The notes: a model not told the origin generated them from the sequence alone. Shown: positions 26,601 through 35,096, numbered from the stretch's first letter. The stretch is DNA of 64,000 nt from Achromobacter ruhlandii (GCF_902859695.1 NZ_CADIJL010000019.1:47078-111077), one strand, 5' to 3'. Translations and numbers: made by a program.

Positions 26601-27620
26601 TCAGGCCGGCGCGCGGGTCGAATCGCGCAGCACGATCTCGTACCCCAGGGTCCGGACCCTCGCCTGCGGCTCGCGCGAAGCCAGCTGCTCGACCGCCGCG
26701 TAGGCCATGTCGCGGATCGGCTGGCGCAGGGTGGTCAGCTTGGGCCAGGTCTGGCGCGACAGCGGCGTGTCGTCGTAGCCCGCCACCGACAGCTCCTGCG
26801 GCACCTTGATGCCGCGCGCGTGCGCCGCGTACAGCACGCCGGCCGCCATGTCGTCGTTGGCCGCGAAGATCGCGCTGGGGCGGTCGGCGCGATCGAGCAA
26901 CCGTTCGCCGCAACGCACGCCGGAATCGAAGGAGTGCAGTCCCTGCTCCACCAGGTCCGCGTCATACGCCAGGTTGCGCTCGGCCAGCGCGTCGCGATAG
27001 CCCTGCAAGCGGCCGCCGACGGCGCCATGGTCGGGATGCCCGGCCACGAAGCCGATGCGGCGGTGGCCCAGGTCCAGCAGGTAGCGCGTCATGTCGCGCG
27101 CCGCCGAGCGGTCATCGGTGCTGACCTCCAGCCCCCTGGCGCTGGGCGAACTGGGCGCCAGCCGCACGAACGGCACGTCGCTCCGGTCGAGCGCGTCGAT
27201 CAGGGCGCGCACGTCCGACAACGGCGGCGTCAGCACCAGGCCGGCACAGGCGTGCTGGCGCGCCGACTGTTCGATCTGCGCGGCCAGGTCGGGCGCGCGG
27301 TAGTCGCAGGGGTGCAGCAGCAGGCTGTAGAAATAGCGCTTGCAGGCGTCGAGCGCGCCTTGCTGGATGTTGATCAAGTAGTTGTCGCTGGGATTGTCGT
27401 AGACCAGCATGATCAGGTCCGAGCGCTTGCTGGCCAGGCGGCGGGCGGAAGGGTTGGGCTGGTATTTCAGCAGCGCGATCGCCGCCATCACCTTGGCGCG
27501 GGTCTTCTCGCTGGTGTTGGGCTCGTTGTTCAACACGCGCGAAACGGTCTTGATGGACACGCCCGCCTCGGCCGCCACGTCGTCGACGGTGACGGAACCC
27601 TTTTCCTTGCCGGTCGCCAT
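26601..27620 (-). CDS. LacI-family transcriptional regulator
   Basis: A 339-residue regulator with the N-terminal LacI helix-turn-helix (V-D-D-V-A-A-E-A-G-V-S-I-K-T-V-S-R-V-L-N) at residues 12-31, a hinge with P-S-A-R-R-L-A, and a type I periplasmic-binding-like effector domain. It converges with the sugar operon (13 bp between stops) and follows the tautomerase gene by 9 bp on the minus strand. It is the likely repressor acting on the TGACAGCGCTGTCA site at the porin promoter, with a sugar or its acid as inducer. Confidence 0.93.
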   Translation of the reverse strand: MATGKEKGSVTVDDVAAEAGVSIKTVSRVLNNEPNTSEKTRAKVMAAIALLKYQPNPSARRLASKRSDLIMLVYDNPSDNYLINIQQGALDACKRYFYSLLLHPCDYRAPDLAAQIEQSARQHACAGLVLTPPLSDVRALIDALDRSDVPFVRLAPSSPSARGLEVSTDDRSAARDMTRYLLDLGHRRIGFVAGHPDHGAVGGRLQGYRDALAERNLAYDADLVEQGLHSFDSGVRCGERLLDRADRPSAIFAANDDMAAGVLYAAHARGIKVPQELSVAGYDDTPLSRQTWPKLTTLRQPIRDMAYAAVEQLASREPQARVRTLGYEIVLRDSTRAPA

Positions 27621-27629
27621 GCTCCGGTC

Positions 27630-28004
27630 TCAGCGGCCGGCGGCCTTGGCGCTCAGGCCGTTGGCCACGCCCATGTCGGTCTTGGGCACGTCGCGGATCA
27701 ACACCCGGACGTCTTCACCCGAAATGCCGATGCTGGCGCACACGGCCTGGTTCAGCGCCGCGATCAGCGCCGATTTCTTGGCCTCGTCACGCCCCTCGAT
27801 CAGGGCCGCGTCGACGCGCGCCATGGGCTTGCCGATCTGGCCGGCCACGATCACGTGTTCGGCGGGGATTTCCTGCAACACGATGCGCACGCTGGACAGC
27901 GGCGCGGCGATGCTCTCGACCACCGCCTGCGATGCCGCCTTCAGCAGCGCGGTCTTCTGGGCGGCCGAATGGCCCTGCATGATCTGGACATTCAAGATGG
28001 GCAT
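27630..28004 (-). CDS. Fused double tautomerase (4-oxalocrotonate tautomerase family)
   Basis: A 124-residue protein starting M-P-I-L-N-V-Q-I-M, so that Pro becomes the catalytic N-terminal residue after Met removal; this decides the start against an upstream in-frame ATG. It holds two 4-OT-like units, residues 2 to about 58 and about 62-120, each with a beta-alpha-beta pattern (A-A-Q-K-T-A-L-L-K-A then A-K-K-S-A-L-I-A-A-L). Only the first has the terminal proline, so the second is probably structural. The pair lies upstream of, and with, the LacI gene; its substrate is unknown. Confidence 0.82.
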   Translation of the reverse strand: MPILNVQIMQGHSAAQKTALLKAASQAVVESIAAPLSSVRIVLQEIPAEHVIVAGQIGKPMARVDAALIEGRDEAKKSALIAALNQAVCASIGISGEDVRVLIRDVPKTDMGVANGLSAKAAGR

Positions 28005-28148
28005 GACGGGTTCCGATATTCCGAATAGTGGCGAACCGGCGATCATTGCCGGCCAGCCATCATATCCGGACTGGCCCCGGGCGCAAGCCTGCCGCCCGGG
28101 AACCGGGCCGCGGCGACGGGTCGCCCCGCCGCCGCGCGGCTTGCGCCG

Positions 28149-29441
28149 TCAGGCCGCCTCGCCCCGTTGCGCGGGCTGCGGCTGGCCTTGCAGTTCGGCC
28201 TCGGCCGGGTCGGCGCCATCGGCGGCCGGCGCGGAGTCGGAAGCCTCCGTTGCGGGCGCGGTCTCGGCCAGCACCGGCGTCACCAGCTCGACCACCTTCT
28301 TGCGCGACAGCATGCCGATGAACTCATCGTTCTCGCCCGTCACCGCCACCGGCTGGTCGCTGTGCACCAGCTGCGCCAGCACCTCGCCCAGGCCGGCCGT
28401 GGCCGGCACCGAGGCCAGGTCCTCGACGAAGCGCGACACGTCGCGTCCGCCCTCGCGAACCGCCTGCTCGGCCGCTTCCAGCGTCAGCACGCCGGCCAGC
28501 CGCTTGCCGTCCAGCACCGGCGCGTACTCGTAGTTCAACGCGCGCATGCGATCCACCGCGTGGGCCGGACGCGACCGCATGGTCAGCGTCAGGCGCGCCG
28601 GGTTCACGGCATGGGTCGCGTTCAGCACCTTGGTGCGGTTCACGTCCTGCAGGAACGACTGCACGTAATCGTTGGCCGGGTTCAACAGGATGTCTTCCGG
28701 CGTGCCTTCCTGCACCAGTTCGCCGTCCTTCAGGATGGCGATGCGGTTGCCCAGGCGCAGCGCCTCGTCCAGGTCATGGGTGATGAAGACGATGGTCTTG
28801 TTGAGCTTGGATTGCAGCTGCAGCAGCTGGTCCTGCATCTCGCGGCGAATCAGCGGATCGAGCGCCGAGAAGGCCTCGTCCATCAGCAGGATCTCGGCGT
28901 CGGTCGCCAGCGCGCGCGCCAGGCCGACGCGCTGCTGCATGCCGCCCGACAACTGGTGCGGATACTGCTGCTCGAAGCCCGACAGGCCGACCTGCTCCAG
29001 CCATTCGCGGGCGCGCTGCTCGCGCTCGGCGCGGCCCACGCCCTGCACGGCCAGGCCGTAGGCGGCGTTGTCCAGCACGGTGCGGTGCGGGAACAGGCCG
29101 AAGCGCTGGAACACCATGCTCATCTTCTTCTGGCGGAAGGTCTCCAGGTCGCGCTTGTTCAGGCTGACCACGTCGACGCCGTCGACCAGGATGTGGCCGG
29201 CGCTGGGCTCGATCAGGCGATTGAAGTGGCGGATCAGCGTCGACTTGCCGGACCCCGACAGGCCCATGATGACATAGATGCTGCCCTCTTCGATCGACAG
29301 GCTGATGTCGCGCAGGCCCAGCGTGTGGCCGCTTTCGGCCAGCAGCGCTTCCTTGCTCATGCCGCCCTGCGCGGCTTCCAGCCACTTCTTCGGATGCGGC
29401 CCGAAAATCTTGTAGATGTTCTTGACTTCGATCTTGCTCAT
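28149..29441 (-). CDS. proV: Glycine betaine/proline ABC transporter ATP-binding protein
   Basis: A 430-residue osmolyte ATPase. The N-terminal I-Y-K-I-F-G-P-H-P and K-E-A-L-L segments are ProV-specific. Walker A is G-L-S-G-S-G-K-S-T (60-68), with L-S-G-G-M-Q-Q-R-V and I-L-L-M-D-E-A-F-S-A-L-D. Two CBS modules occupy about residues 285-390 and would sense ionic strength. An acidic, Ala-rich tail follows. Its start overlaps the permease stop by 4 bp. Confidence 0.95.
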   Translation of the reverse strand: MSKIEVKNIYKIFGPHPKKWLEAAQGGMSKEALLAESGHTLGLRDISLSIEEGSIYVIMGLSGSGKSTLIRHFNRLIEPSAGHILVDGVDVVSLNKRDLETFRQKKMSMVFQRFGLFPHRTVLDNAAYGLAVQGVGRAEREQRAREWLEQVGLSGFEQQYPHQLSGGMQQRVGLARALATDAEILLMDEAFSALDPLIRREMQDQLLQLQSKLNKTIVFITHDLDEALRLGNRIAILKDGELVQEGTPEDILLNPANDYVQSFLQDVNRTKVLNATHAVNPARLTLTMRSRPAHAVDRMRALNYEYAPVLDGKRLAGVLTLEAAEQAVREGGRDVSRFVEDLASVPATAGLGEVLAQLVHSDQPVAVTGENDEFIGMLSRKKVVELVTPVLAETAPATEASDSAPAADGADPAEAELQGQPQPAQRGEAA

Positions 29442-30295
29442 CGCTGGCCTCCCATGCGCATGCGCTGTCCATACGATTGCGTGATCCGGTCGAACAGCAC
29501 GGCCAGCACCACGATGCCCAGGCCCGCCAGCAGGCCGCGGCCCACTTCCAGGCGGTTGATGCCGAGCAGCACTTCATACCCCAGGCCGCGCGCGCCGATC
29601 ATGGAGGCGATCACCACCATCGACAGCGCCATCATGGTGGTCTGGTTGATGCCGGCCATGATGTTGGGCAGCGCCAGCGGCAGCTGTACGCCGAACAGTT
29701 GCTGGCGCGGATTGGCGCCGAACGCGCGCGACGCTTCCAGCACCTCGCGGTCGACCAGGCGGATGCCCAGGTCGGTCAGGCGGATCAGCGGCGGCACGGC
29801 GTAGATCACGGTGGCGATGATGGCCGGGATCTTGCCCAGGCCGAACAGCATCACCACCGGAATCAGGTACACGAAGCTGGGCATGGTCTGCATCACGTCC
29901 AGCACCGGCAGCATGATCGAACGCAGCCAGTTGACGCGCGCCATCAGCACGCCCAGCGGAATACCGATAATCACCGACAGCCCGGCCGCCATGATCATCA
30001 GCGCCAGCGTCTGCATGCCGGCGTCCCACAGGCCGAGCACGCCGATCACGCACAGCAGCGCGCCCATGGCCAGGCTCAGACCGATGCGGCGGCTGACCAG
30101 CCAGGCGATGACGATGGTCACGCCGACCACGGCCCACCAGGGCGAGCTGCGCAGCACCTGCTCCAGCCACACCAGGGCGTGCAGCACGGGCTGGGACAGC
30201 GTCTCCAGAGTGTCGGCGTAATTGGTGACCAGATGATCGACGAACCCGTCGATGGCCCCGCGCACCTGACGCGCGGGAATGATTTCAGGAAACAT
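29438..30295 (-). CDS. proW: Glycine betaine/proline ABC transporter permease
   Basis: A 285-residue permease with about six membrane segments and the EAA-type loop E-A-S-R-A-F-G-A-N-P-R-Q-Q-L-F-G-V-Q-L-P-L-A-L-P-N-I-M, which contacts the ATPase. The N-terminal roughly 40 residues resemble the periplasmic extension of ProW but are short. It is in a ProX-ProW-ProV order on the minus strand, with a 286-bp gap holding hairpins between proX and this gene. Confidence 0.94.
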   Translation of the reverse strand: MFPEIIPARQVRGAIDGFVDHLVTNYADTLETLSQPVLHALVWLEQVLRSSPWWAVVGVTIVIAWLVSRRIGLSLAMGALLCVIGVLGLWDAGMQTLALMIMAAGLSVIIGIPLGVLMARVNWLRSIMLPVLDVMQTMPSFVYLIPVVMLFGLGKIPAIIATVIYAVPPLIRLTDLGIRLVDREVLEASRAFGANPRQQLFGVQLPLALPNIMAGINQTTMMALSMVVIASMIGARGLGYEVLLGINRLEVGRGLLAGLGIVVLAVLFDRITQSYGQRMRMGGQR

Positions 30296-30581
30296 GTTTT
30301 TGACTCCATTTCAGCGCGTTCGCCACGCGCCGCGCCGTGCGCCAGCACGGCATCCGGCCCGCTGGCCGGGGCGGCGCCCCTCGCGGGGAACCGTCATCGG
30401 CGAGGGCGAAACACGCTTACAGTCCGGCGCGGGAGCAACACCTCCCGCGCATGCTCGCTTGGCGGGCAGTCCGCCTGCCGGAGGGCTTTTTCCCCTTGGG
30501 GTCATCCCAAGGGGGAAAAGTCCAAGCCGGCGGGTCGTCCCGGCAGGCCGGAACGGCCCGCCGCCGGAAAGGCGGCGCGGG
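30296..30581. other. proX-proW intergenic region with several inverted repeats
   Basis: No gene is visible in this 286-bp stretch. It holds the long palindrome at 30486-30520, a GCGGGAG/CTCCCGC stem near 30429-30448 and other GC-rich dyads. Repeated dyads after a binding-protein gene commonly stabilise the upstream mRNA and lower expression of the permease. Confidence 0.6.
30486..30520. repeat. Long palindrome between proX and proW
   Basis: CTTTTTCCCCTTGGG and CCCAAGGGGGAAAAG are nearly perfect arms around GTCAT. The flanking A and T runs make it a possible bidirectional terminator. It lies 62 nt beyond the proX stop on the minus strand. Confidence 0.75.
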
Positions 30582-31583
30582 TTACAGCGCGCTTTGCACG
30601 CGCCCGGCGACGTCGGCGGGGACCCACTTGGTCCAGACGTCGGGCTTGTTCTTCAGGAACCACTTGGCCACGGCGCCGGACTCGTCGCCGGTTTCCTCCA
30701 TATGGGCCAGGGTCTCGTTCATCACGGGCAGGGGCACCGAGACCTTCGACAGGAACTCGGTCAGCACCGGCGCTTCCTGCGAGAACTTGGTGTTCACCGC
30801 GGTGAAGACGGGGTTGTCGGGATAGGCGCTGGCCTCGGGCTTGGCGCACTTGGGCGACGTCAGGCACTTGTGCTTGTCGGCGTCGTAGGGCGGCATTTCC
30901 AGCTTGACCAGGTCCATGGCGCCGACCAGCGGCGTGGGCGACCAGTAGTAGAAGACCACGTTCTGCTTGCGCTTGTAGGCCGACATCAGGGCCGCCTTCT
31001 GCGCCGCGCCGGTGCCCGGCGAGTACAGCGTGTAGGTGTCGTCCAGCTTGAGGGCGTGGAACAGGTTGGTGCTGGTGACTTCGCAACCCCAGCCGGCCGG
31101 GCAGCCGTAGAAACGGCCCTTGCCGGGTTCCTCGGGGTCCTTGAACTTGTCCTTGAACTTCGGCAGGTCGGCCGCGGACTTCAGCTCGGGCAGGCGCTCG
31201 GCGGTGTAGCGCGGGATGTACCAGGCCTCGCCGCCCATGTAGAGATCGCCGATCCGCTTGACGCGGCCGGTCTTTTCGGCGCGTTCCCAGGGGTCGGCGA
31301 CGCTGTTCAGCCAGATCTCGGTGTTGATGTCCAGGTCACCGCGCTCGAGCGCGGCCAGGGCGGGCAGGGTCTCGGTGGGCAGGGTTTCGGTCTTGCAACC
31401 GTAGCCCTTTTCCATGATGAAACGCTCGACATCGACCAGGACCAGATTGGATTCCCAGTTCATGGCGCCGAAGTTGATCGGACGCTTGAGTTCGCATTGC
31501 GGCGCATCGGCGGCTTGGGCCGAACCGGCGAAGGCGAACAAGACGGCCGCGGCGGCCAGGGTCTTGACGGGGGTGAAACGCAT
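30582..31583 (-). CDS. proX: Glycine betaine/proline ABC transporter substrate-binding protein
   Basis: A 333-residue periplasmic binding protein of the OpuAC/ProX type. The signal peptide is residues 1-24, ending G-S-A-Q-A. Aromatic residues of the quaternary-amine cage are suggested by N-W-E-S-N, E-I-W-L-N-S and E-A-W-Y-I-P-R-Y. Paired cysteines (C-P-A-G-W-G-C and C-L-T-S-P-K-C) could form disulfides. The start chosen is behind GGAGGC; upstream codons in the same frame lack signal features. As first gene it is probably the most abundant product of the operon. Confidence 0.93.
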   Translation of the reverse strand: MRFTPVKTLAAAAVLFAFAGSAQAADAPQCELKRPINFGAMNWESNLVLVDVERFIMEKGYGCKTETLPTETLPALAALERGDLDINTEIWLNSVADPWERAEKTGRVKRIGDLYMGGEAWYIPRYTAERLPELKSAADLPKFKDKFKDPEEPGKGRFYGCPAGWGCEVTSTNLFHALKLDDTYTLYSPGTGAAQKAALMSAYKRKQNVVFYYWSPTPLVGAMDLVKLEMPPYDADKHKCLTSPKCAKPEASAYPDNPVFTAVNTKFSQEAPVLTEFLSKVSVPLPVMNETLAHMEETGDESGAVAKWFLKNKPDVWTKWVPADVAGRVQSAL

Positions 31584-31999
31584 TGGCTTTTGCCTCCATA
31601 GGTTCAGGGACACGACGGCGCTGGTCCGGCCGTGCCATGGAGCTAAGGGGGTTGTGCGGAAGACGGGCAGAACCGCCAATACAAACCGACACTAGCAACA
31701 AGAAAATCCGCGGGGTGCGGGGTCTTGCAAGACAGGAGCCTCAAAAACGGAGTTTTCGAGAACCCACAGATAGTGAACAAACTGAAAGAAGAAGGCAGCA
31801 TCTTAACCGAAATTGATGCATGACCCAAGCCCTGACCTGAACAAAACAGATACATTCAGACGGTAAAACGTCCGGACAAACCCTGATTCCCAGGAGACGG
31901 TTTCCCGTTTTTCCCAGGGGAATCCCCCCTCGAAAACCCAAATACATTTAGTTAATATTTTGTTCGTATAAATACAACTGGCGCCCCGAAATCGCCGCT
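31584..31999. other. 416-bp gap between proX and cfa, AT-rich in part
   Basis: No supported gene. From about 31680 to 31985 the base composition is clearly richer in A and T than the neighbours, with stretches such as TTAGTTAATATTTTG. Short minus-strand frames here lack family features. It should hold the osmotic promoter of proX and the end of the cfa transcript; a GCGGGC/GCCCGC hairpin overlaps the cfa stop. Confidence 0.55.
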
Positions 32000-33274
32000 T
32001 TAGCGGGCTTCGCCCGCGTCGTCGCGGTACATGTAATCGCGTCGCCAGGGGTAGGCCAGGTCCGGGGGGTTGTCCAGTTCGTCTGCCCGCCCGGTGGCCG
32101 GATGCTGGCCCAGCACCTGGTGCAAGGCAATCCAGCCATGCTCGAACCCCATGGCGCAGCCGGCCAGGTACAGCCGGTAGGCGCGCAGCGACCGCGCGCC
32201 CTGTTCGCCGCCGAGTATCTGCGCGGCCTCCGGCAGGCGCGCCTCGAGCGCATCGCTCCAGGCCCACAGCGTGCGCGCGTAGTGCGGCCGCAGATTCTCG
32301 ACGTCGACTTCCTCCAGGCCGCCGTTGGTCATGGCCTCCATGACCACGCTGATGTGGGTCAGTTCGCCGCCGGGGAAGATGTATTTCTCGATGAATTCGC
32401 CCATGCCGCTGCCCAGTTCGGCGTTGTAAACGCCGGCCGCGGTGATGCCATGGTTCATGATCAGGCCGCCGGGTTTGAGCAGCCGCCGCAGCTTGGCGAA
32501 ATAGCCCTCCAGCTGGGCCCGGCCGACGTGCTCGAACATGCCGACCGAGGCAATCTTGTCGAACGGCGTGGCCTCGTCGAGCTTGCGGTAATCCAGCAGC
32601 TCCATGCGCACGCGGCCACCCAGCCCCTTTTCCTGGATCAGCTTGGTGACATGCGCGTGCTGGTTGCGCGACAGCGTGATGCCGGTGGCATCGACGCCGT
32701 AGTGCTCGGCCGCCCACAGCAGCAGGCCGCCCCAGCCCGCGCCCACGTCGAGAAAGCGTTCGCCAGGCCGCAGCCGCAGCTTGCGGCATATATGGTCGAG
32801 CTTGGCCTCCTGCGCCTGCGCCAGGGTCATGCCGGGTTCACGGTAATAGGCGCAGGAATAGACCCGGCGCGGATCCAGCCACAACGCGTAGAAGTCGTCG
32901 GACAGGTCGTAATGGAATTCGATCTGGCGGGCATCGCGCTCCACCGAGTGGCGCCACACGGACATCACTTTGCGCACCAGCTCGGTCAGCCAGCCGCCGC
33001 GCGCCGCGTCCACCGGCGAACCCGGCAGCAGCGCCGAGGCCGCCGCCATCACGTCGCGCATCGAGCCTTCGATGTCGATGCGGCCCTCGACGTAATCCTG
33101 GCCCAGTACGCCGACCGCGCCTTCGGCCAGGTGGGCCAGGGCGGTCTTGTCATGCGTCACGAAGCGCACCTTGGGATCCGGCGGCCCCATCACGGTGCCG
33201 TCAGGCAACACCAGCTGGACGGTCACGGGCAAAGCCTGGAGCTTGCGTTCCACCACAGACAACAAAGGATTCAC
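32000..33274 (-). CDS. cfa: Cyclopropane-fatty-acyl-phospholipid synthase
   Basis: A 424-residue SAM-dependent enzyme that methylenates unsaturated acyl chains in membrane phospholipids. The SAM motif is F-L-D-V-G-A-G-W-G-G, preceded by H-Y-D-L-S-D-D-F-Y and Y-S-C-A-Y-Y; G-M-F-E-H-V-G and the C-terminal R-L-Y-L-A-G-C-A-M-G-F-E carry the bicarbonate and substrate residues of the family. The start is GTG, directly behind AGGAGAGGTC; the frame is open for another 53 codons upstream without homology. It is divergent from the Bcr/CflA gene. Confidence 0.94.
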   Translation of the reverse strand: MNPLLSVVERKLQALPVTVQLVLPDGTVMGPPDPKVRFVTHDKTALAHLAEGAVGVLGQDYVEGRIDIEGSMRDVMAAASALLPGSPVDAARGGWLTELVRKVMSVWRHSVERDARQIEFHYDLSDDFYALWLDPRRVYSCAYYREPGMTLAQAQEAKLDHICRKLRLRPGERFLDVGAGWGGLLLWAAEHYGVDATGITLSRNQHAHVTKLIQEKGLGGRVRMELLDYRKLDEATPFDKIASVGMFEHVGRAQLEGYFAKLRRLLKPGGLIMNHGITAAGVYNAELGSGMGEFIEKYIFPGGELTHISVVMEAMTNGGLEEVDVENLRPHYARTLWAWSDALEARLPEAAQILGGEQGARSLRAYRLYLAGCAMGFEHGWIALHQVLGQHPATGRADELDNPPDLAYPWRRDYMYRDDAGEAR

Positions 33275-33433
33275 GACCTCTCCTCTGAAATACGTACGGA
33301 CACGACAGACTGTATCGGAAATCGGTTGAAATTTGCGTGTAAGGTGCTCCGTGATACAGTCATTGGCTTGGTGCAAAACACGCAATAAAGCGCGTCGCAC
33401 CCTGTCCCTCGCGCGAGCCTTCTCGCGATCCAC

Positions 33434-34633
33434 ATGCCCCCTACCCTTTCCTCACGCGGCGCCCTGCCGGGCTGGCTCATTCTCATGGGCGCCCTGACGG
33501 CGATCGGCCCCTTTGCCATCGACATGTACCTGCCGGCGTTCCCGACGATCGCCGCCAACCTCGGCGTGCCGCGCGGCGACGTCGAACGCACCCTGGCCGC
33601 CTATCTGATCGGCCTGGCCCTGGCGCAGGTGTTCTACGGCCCGATGGCCGACCGCTACGGCCGCAAGCCGCCGCTGATGGTCGGCCTGGCGCTCTTCATG
33701 GTGGCATCGCTGGGATGCGCGCTGGCCGGCTCGGTCGAGGCGCTGACCGGCTGGCGCGTGGTGCAGGCCATGGGCGGCGCGGCCGGCATCGTGATTCCGC
33801 GCGCCGTCATCCGCGACCACTACGAGACCCACGAAGCGGCGCGCGCCATGTCGCTGCTGATGCTGATCATGGGGCTGGCTCCCATCCTCGCGCCGCTGGC
33901 GGGCGGGCAGCTGCTGGGCTTCGCCAGCTGGCGCAGCCTGTTCTGGGTGATGCTGGCCGGCGGCGCCATGCTGATGACGGCGGTCATCCTGATCATGAAG
34001 GAATCGCTGGCGCCCGAACGCGTCGTGCCGCTGCGCCTGCGCACCATCGTGCAGAACTACCGCGCCCTGTTCGCGCATCGCGGGTTCATGGCGCACAGCC
34101 TGGCCGGCGGTTTCGGCCAGGCCGGCATGTTCGCCTACATCATCGGTTCGCCCCGGGTGTTCATCGAGCTGTACGGGGTCGACCCCAAGTACTACGGCCT
34201 GCTGTTCGGCACCAACGCGCTGTCGCTCATCATCTGCTCGCAGATCAGTGCCCGCCTGCTGCGCAATCACACGCCGCGCCAATTGCAGCGCCGCGCCCTG
34301 ACCTCGCTGGCCTGCGCCAGCCTGGCGGCGGTGGCATTGACGCTGGCAGGCTGGATGACGCTGCCGCTGCTGATGGCCTGCCTGATCTGCTACATGGGCA
34401 GCCAGGGGTTCGTGAATCCCAACTCGGCGGCGCTGGCGCTGTCCGACCAGGGCAAGCGGCTGGGCGCGGCCTCGGCCCTGTTGGGGACGCTTCAGTTGTC
34501 CTGCGGCGCGCTGGCCGGCTTCGCCGTCAGCGCCTGGCAGACCGACAGCGCCCTGCCCCTGACGACCACGCTGGCGACCTGCGCCTGCCTGTCGTGGCTG
34601 TCGGGCCGCGTGGCGCAATCGCACCCGGCCTGA
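33434..34633 (+). CDS. Bcr/CflA-family multidrug efflux MFS transporter
   Basis: A 399-residue major facilitator with 12 predicted membrane helices. The first helix ends P-F-A-I-D-M-Y-L-P-A-F-P, which is characteristic of the Bcr/CflA (DHA1) group. Motif A, between helices 2 and 3, is G-P-M-A-D-R-Y-G-R-K-P-P, and motif C is G-L-A-P-I-L-A-P-L-A-G-G. It exports small drugs or metabolites by proton antiport. It is transcribed alone, divergent from cfa. Confidence 0.93.
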   Translation: MPPTLSSRGALPGWLILMGALTAIGPFAIDMYLPAFPTIAANLGVPRGDVERTLAAYLIGLALAQVFYGPMADRYGRKPPLMVGLALFMVASLGCALAGSVEALTGWRVVQAMGGAAGIVIPRAVIRDHYETHEAARAMSLLMLIMGLAPILAPLAGGQLLGFASWRSLFWVMLAGGAMLMTAVILIMKESLAPERVVPLRLRTIVQNYRALFAHRGFMAHSLAGGFGQAGMFAYIIGSPRVFIELYGVDPKYYGLLFGTNALSLIICSQISARLLRNHTPRQLQRRALTSLACASLAAVALTLAGWMTLPLLMACLICYMGSQGFVNPNSAALALSDQGKRLGAASALLGTLQLSCGALAGFAVSAWQTDSALPLTTTLATCACLSWLSGRVAQSHPA

Positions 34634-34757
34634 AGCCGGGGACGCAAGGCGCCGGGCGAGGCGGCAGCCTCGCACCGGACGTCCGCCGGCGCGCGCCGTC
34701 CGGACGCGCCCATCGCGGCAGGAACGCCACGCTTTTCCACGCGCCGCGCCCTGGTAC

Positions 34758-34787
34758 TTGATTTATCTCGATTTTTCGTATTAGAAT
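34758..34787 (+). promoter_or_regulatory. Sigma-70 promoter for the rpmB leader
   Basis: TTGATT (34758-34763) and TAGAAT (34782-34787) are separated by 18 nt, in an AT-rich island. A transcript would begin near 34794-34795, giving a leader of about 300 nt before rpmB. Confidence 0.65.
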
Positions 34788-34794
34788 CTACGTC

Positions 34795-35090
34795 TTCACA
34801 TGAAGTTTCCCGTGCTGGACTACTATGCTTTGTAGTTCAACACTCTGACCCCCAAGCGCATTTTTGCGGATGGCAGGCAGCGGGTATAAGCACTGGGCGG
34901 GATCCCAGGGGTTGAAATCGGTAGTCTTGACGACGCGGCATTTCAACACGCAGGTTCCCCCCTCATCCACTAAGACTGGGTGGCCGGCAAGATGGCAAGA
35001 ACCTCGGGCAAGTCCCGGCGGCAAGCCTCTCACAGCCCGGCGGCTGAAACCCTGTCTACCCCCCCGGTGATGCGCAAGAATAAATGAGGT
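34795..35090 (+). ncRNA. Putative structured leader RNA or small RNA upstream of rpmB
   Basis: Candidate only. Hairpins visible in order: GTGCTGGACTAC / GTAGTTCAACAC (34812-34843, 12-bp stem with one mismatch and one GU); CGCA/TGCG around 34858; TTGAAAT / ATTTCAA enclosing about 20 nt (near 34913-34946); CAGCC/GGCTG (near 35035). A leader this long before a ribosomal-protein operon suggests autoregulation by L28, or a separate small RNA with rpmB read from a second promoter. No known family was recognised. Confidence 0.4.
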
Positions 35091-35096
35091 GCATCC

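Larger units (their letters stand above)
34634..35096. other. 463-bp gap before rpmB: promoter and structured leader
   Basis: No protein gene is supported. The first 110 bp are GC-rich spacer after the MFS gene. A sigma-70 promoter stands at 34758-34787 and is followed by about 300 nt rich in inverted repeats before the rpmB start codon. I could not match it to 6S RNA, tmRNA, RNase P RNA or SRP RNA. Confidence 0.6.

Noticed and set aside
31643..31947. Small minus-strand open frames of 68-70 codons in the proX-cfa gap
   Set aside because: No ribosome-binding site, no family pattern, and the composition differs from the real genes around them.
32000..33433. A longer cfa with an ATG start at 33433
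   Set aside because: The extra N-terminal residues have no homology, and a GTG at 33274 is placed exactly behind AGGAGAGGTC.
34795..35090. 6S RNA, RNase P RNA, tmRNA or SRP RNA in the rpmB leader
   Set aside because: The diagnostic sequence elements of these RNAs that I know are absent, so only an unassigned structured RNA is proposed.
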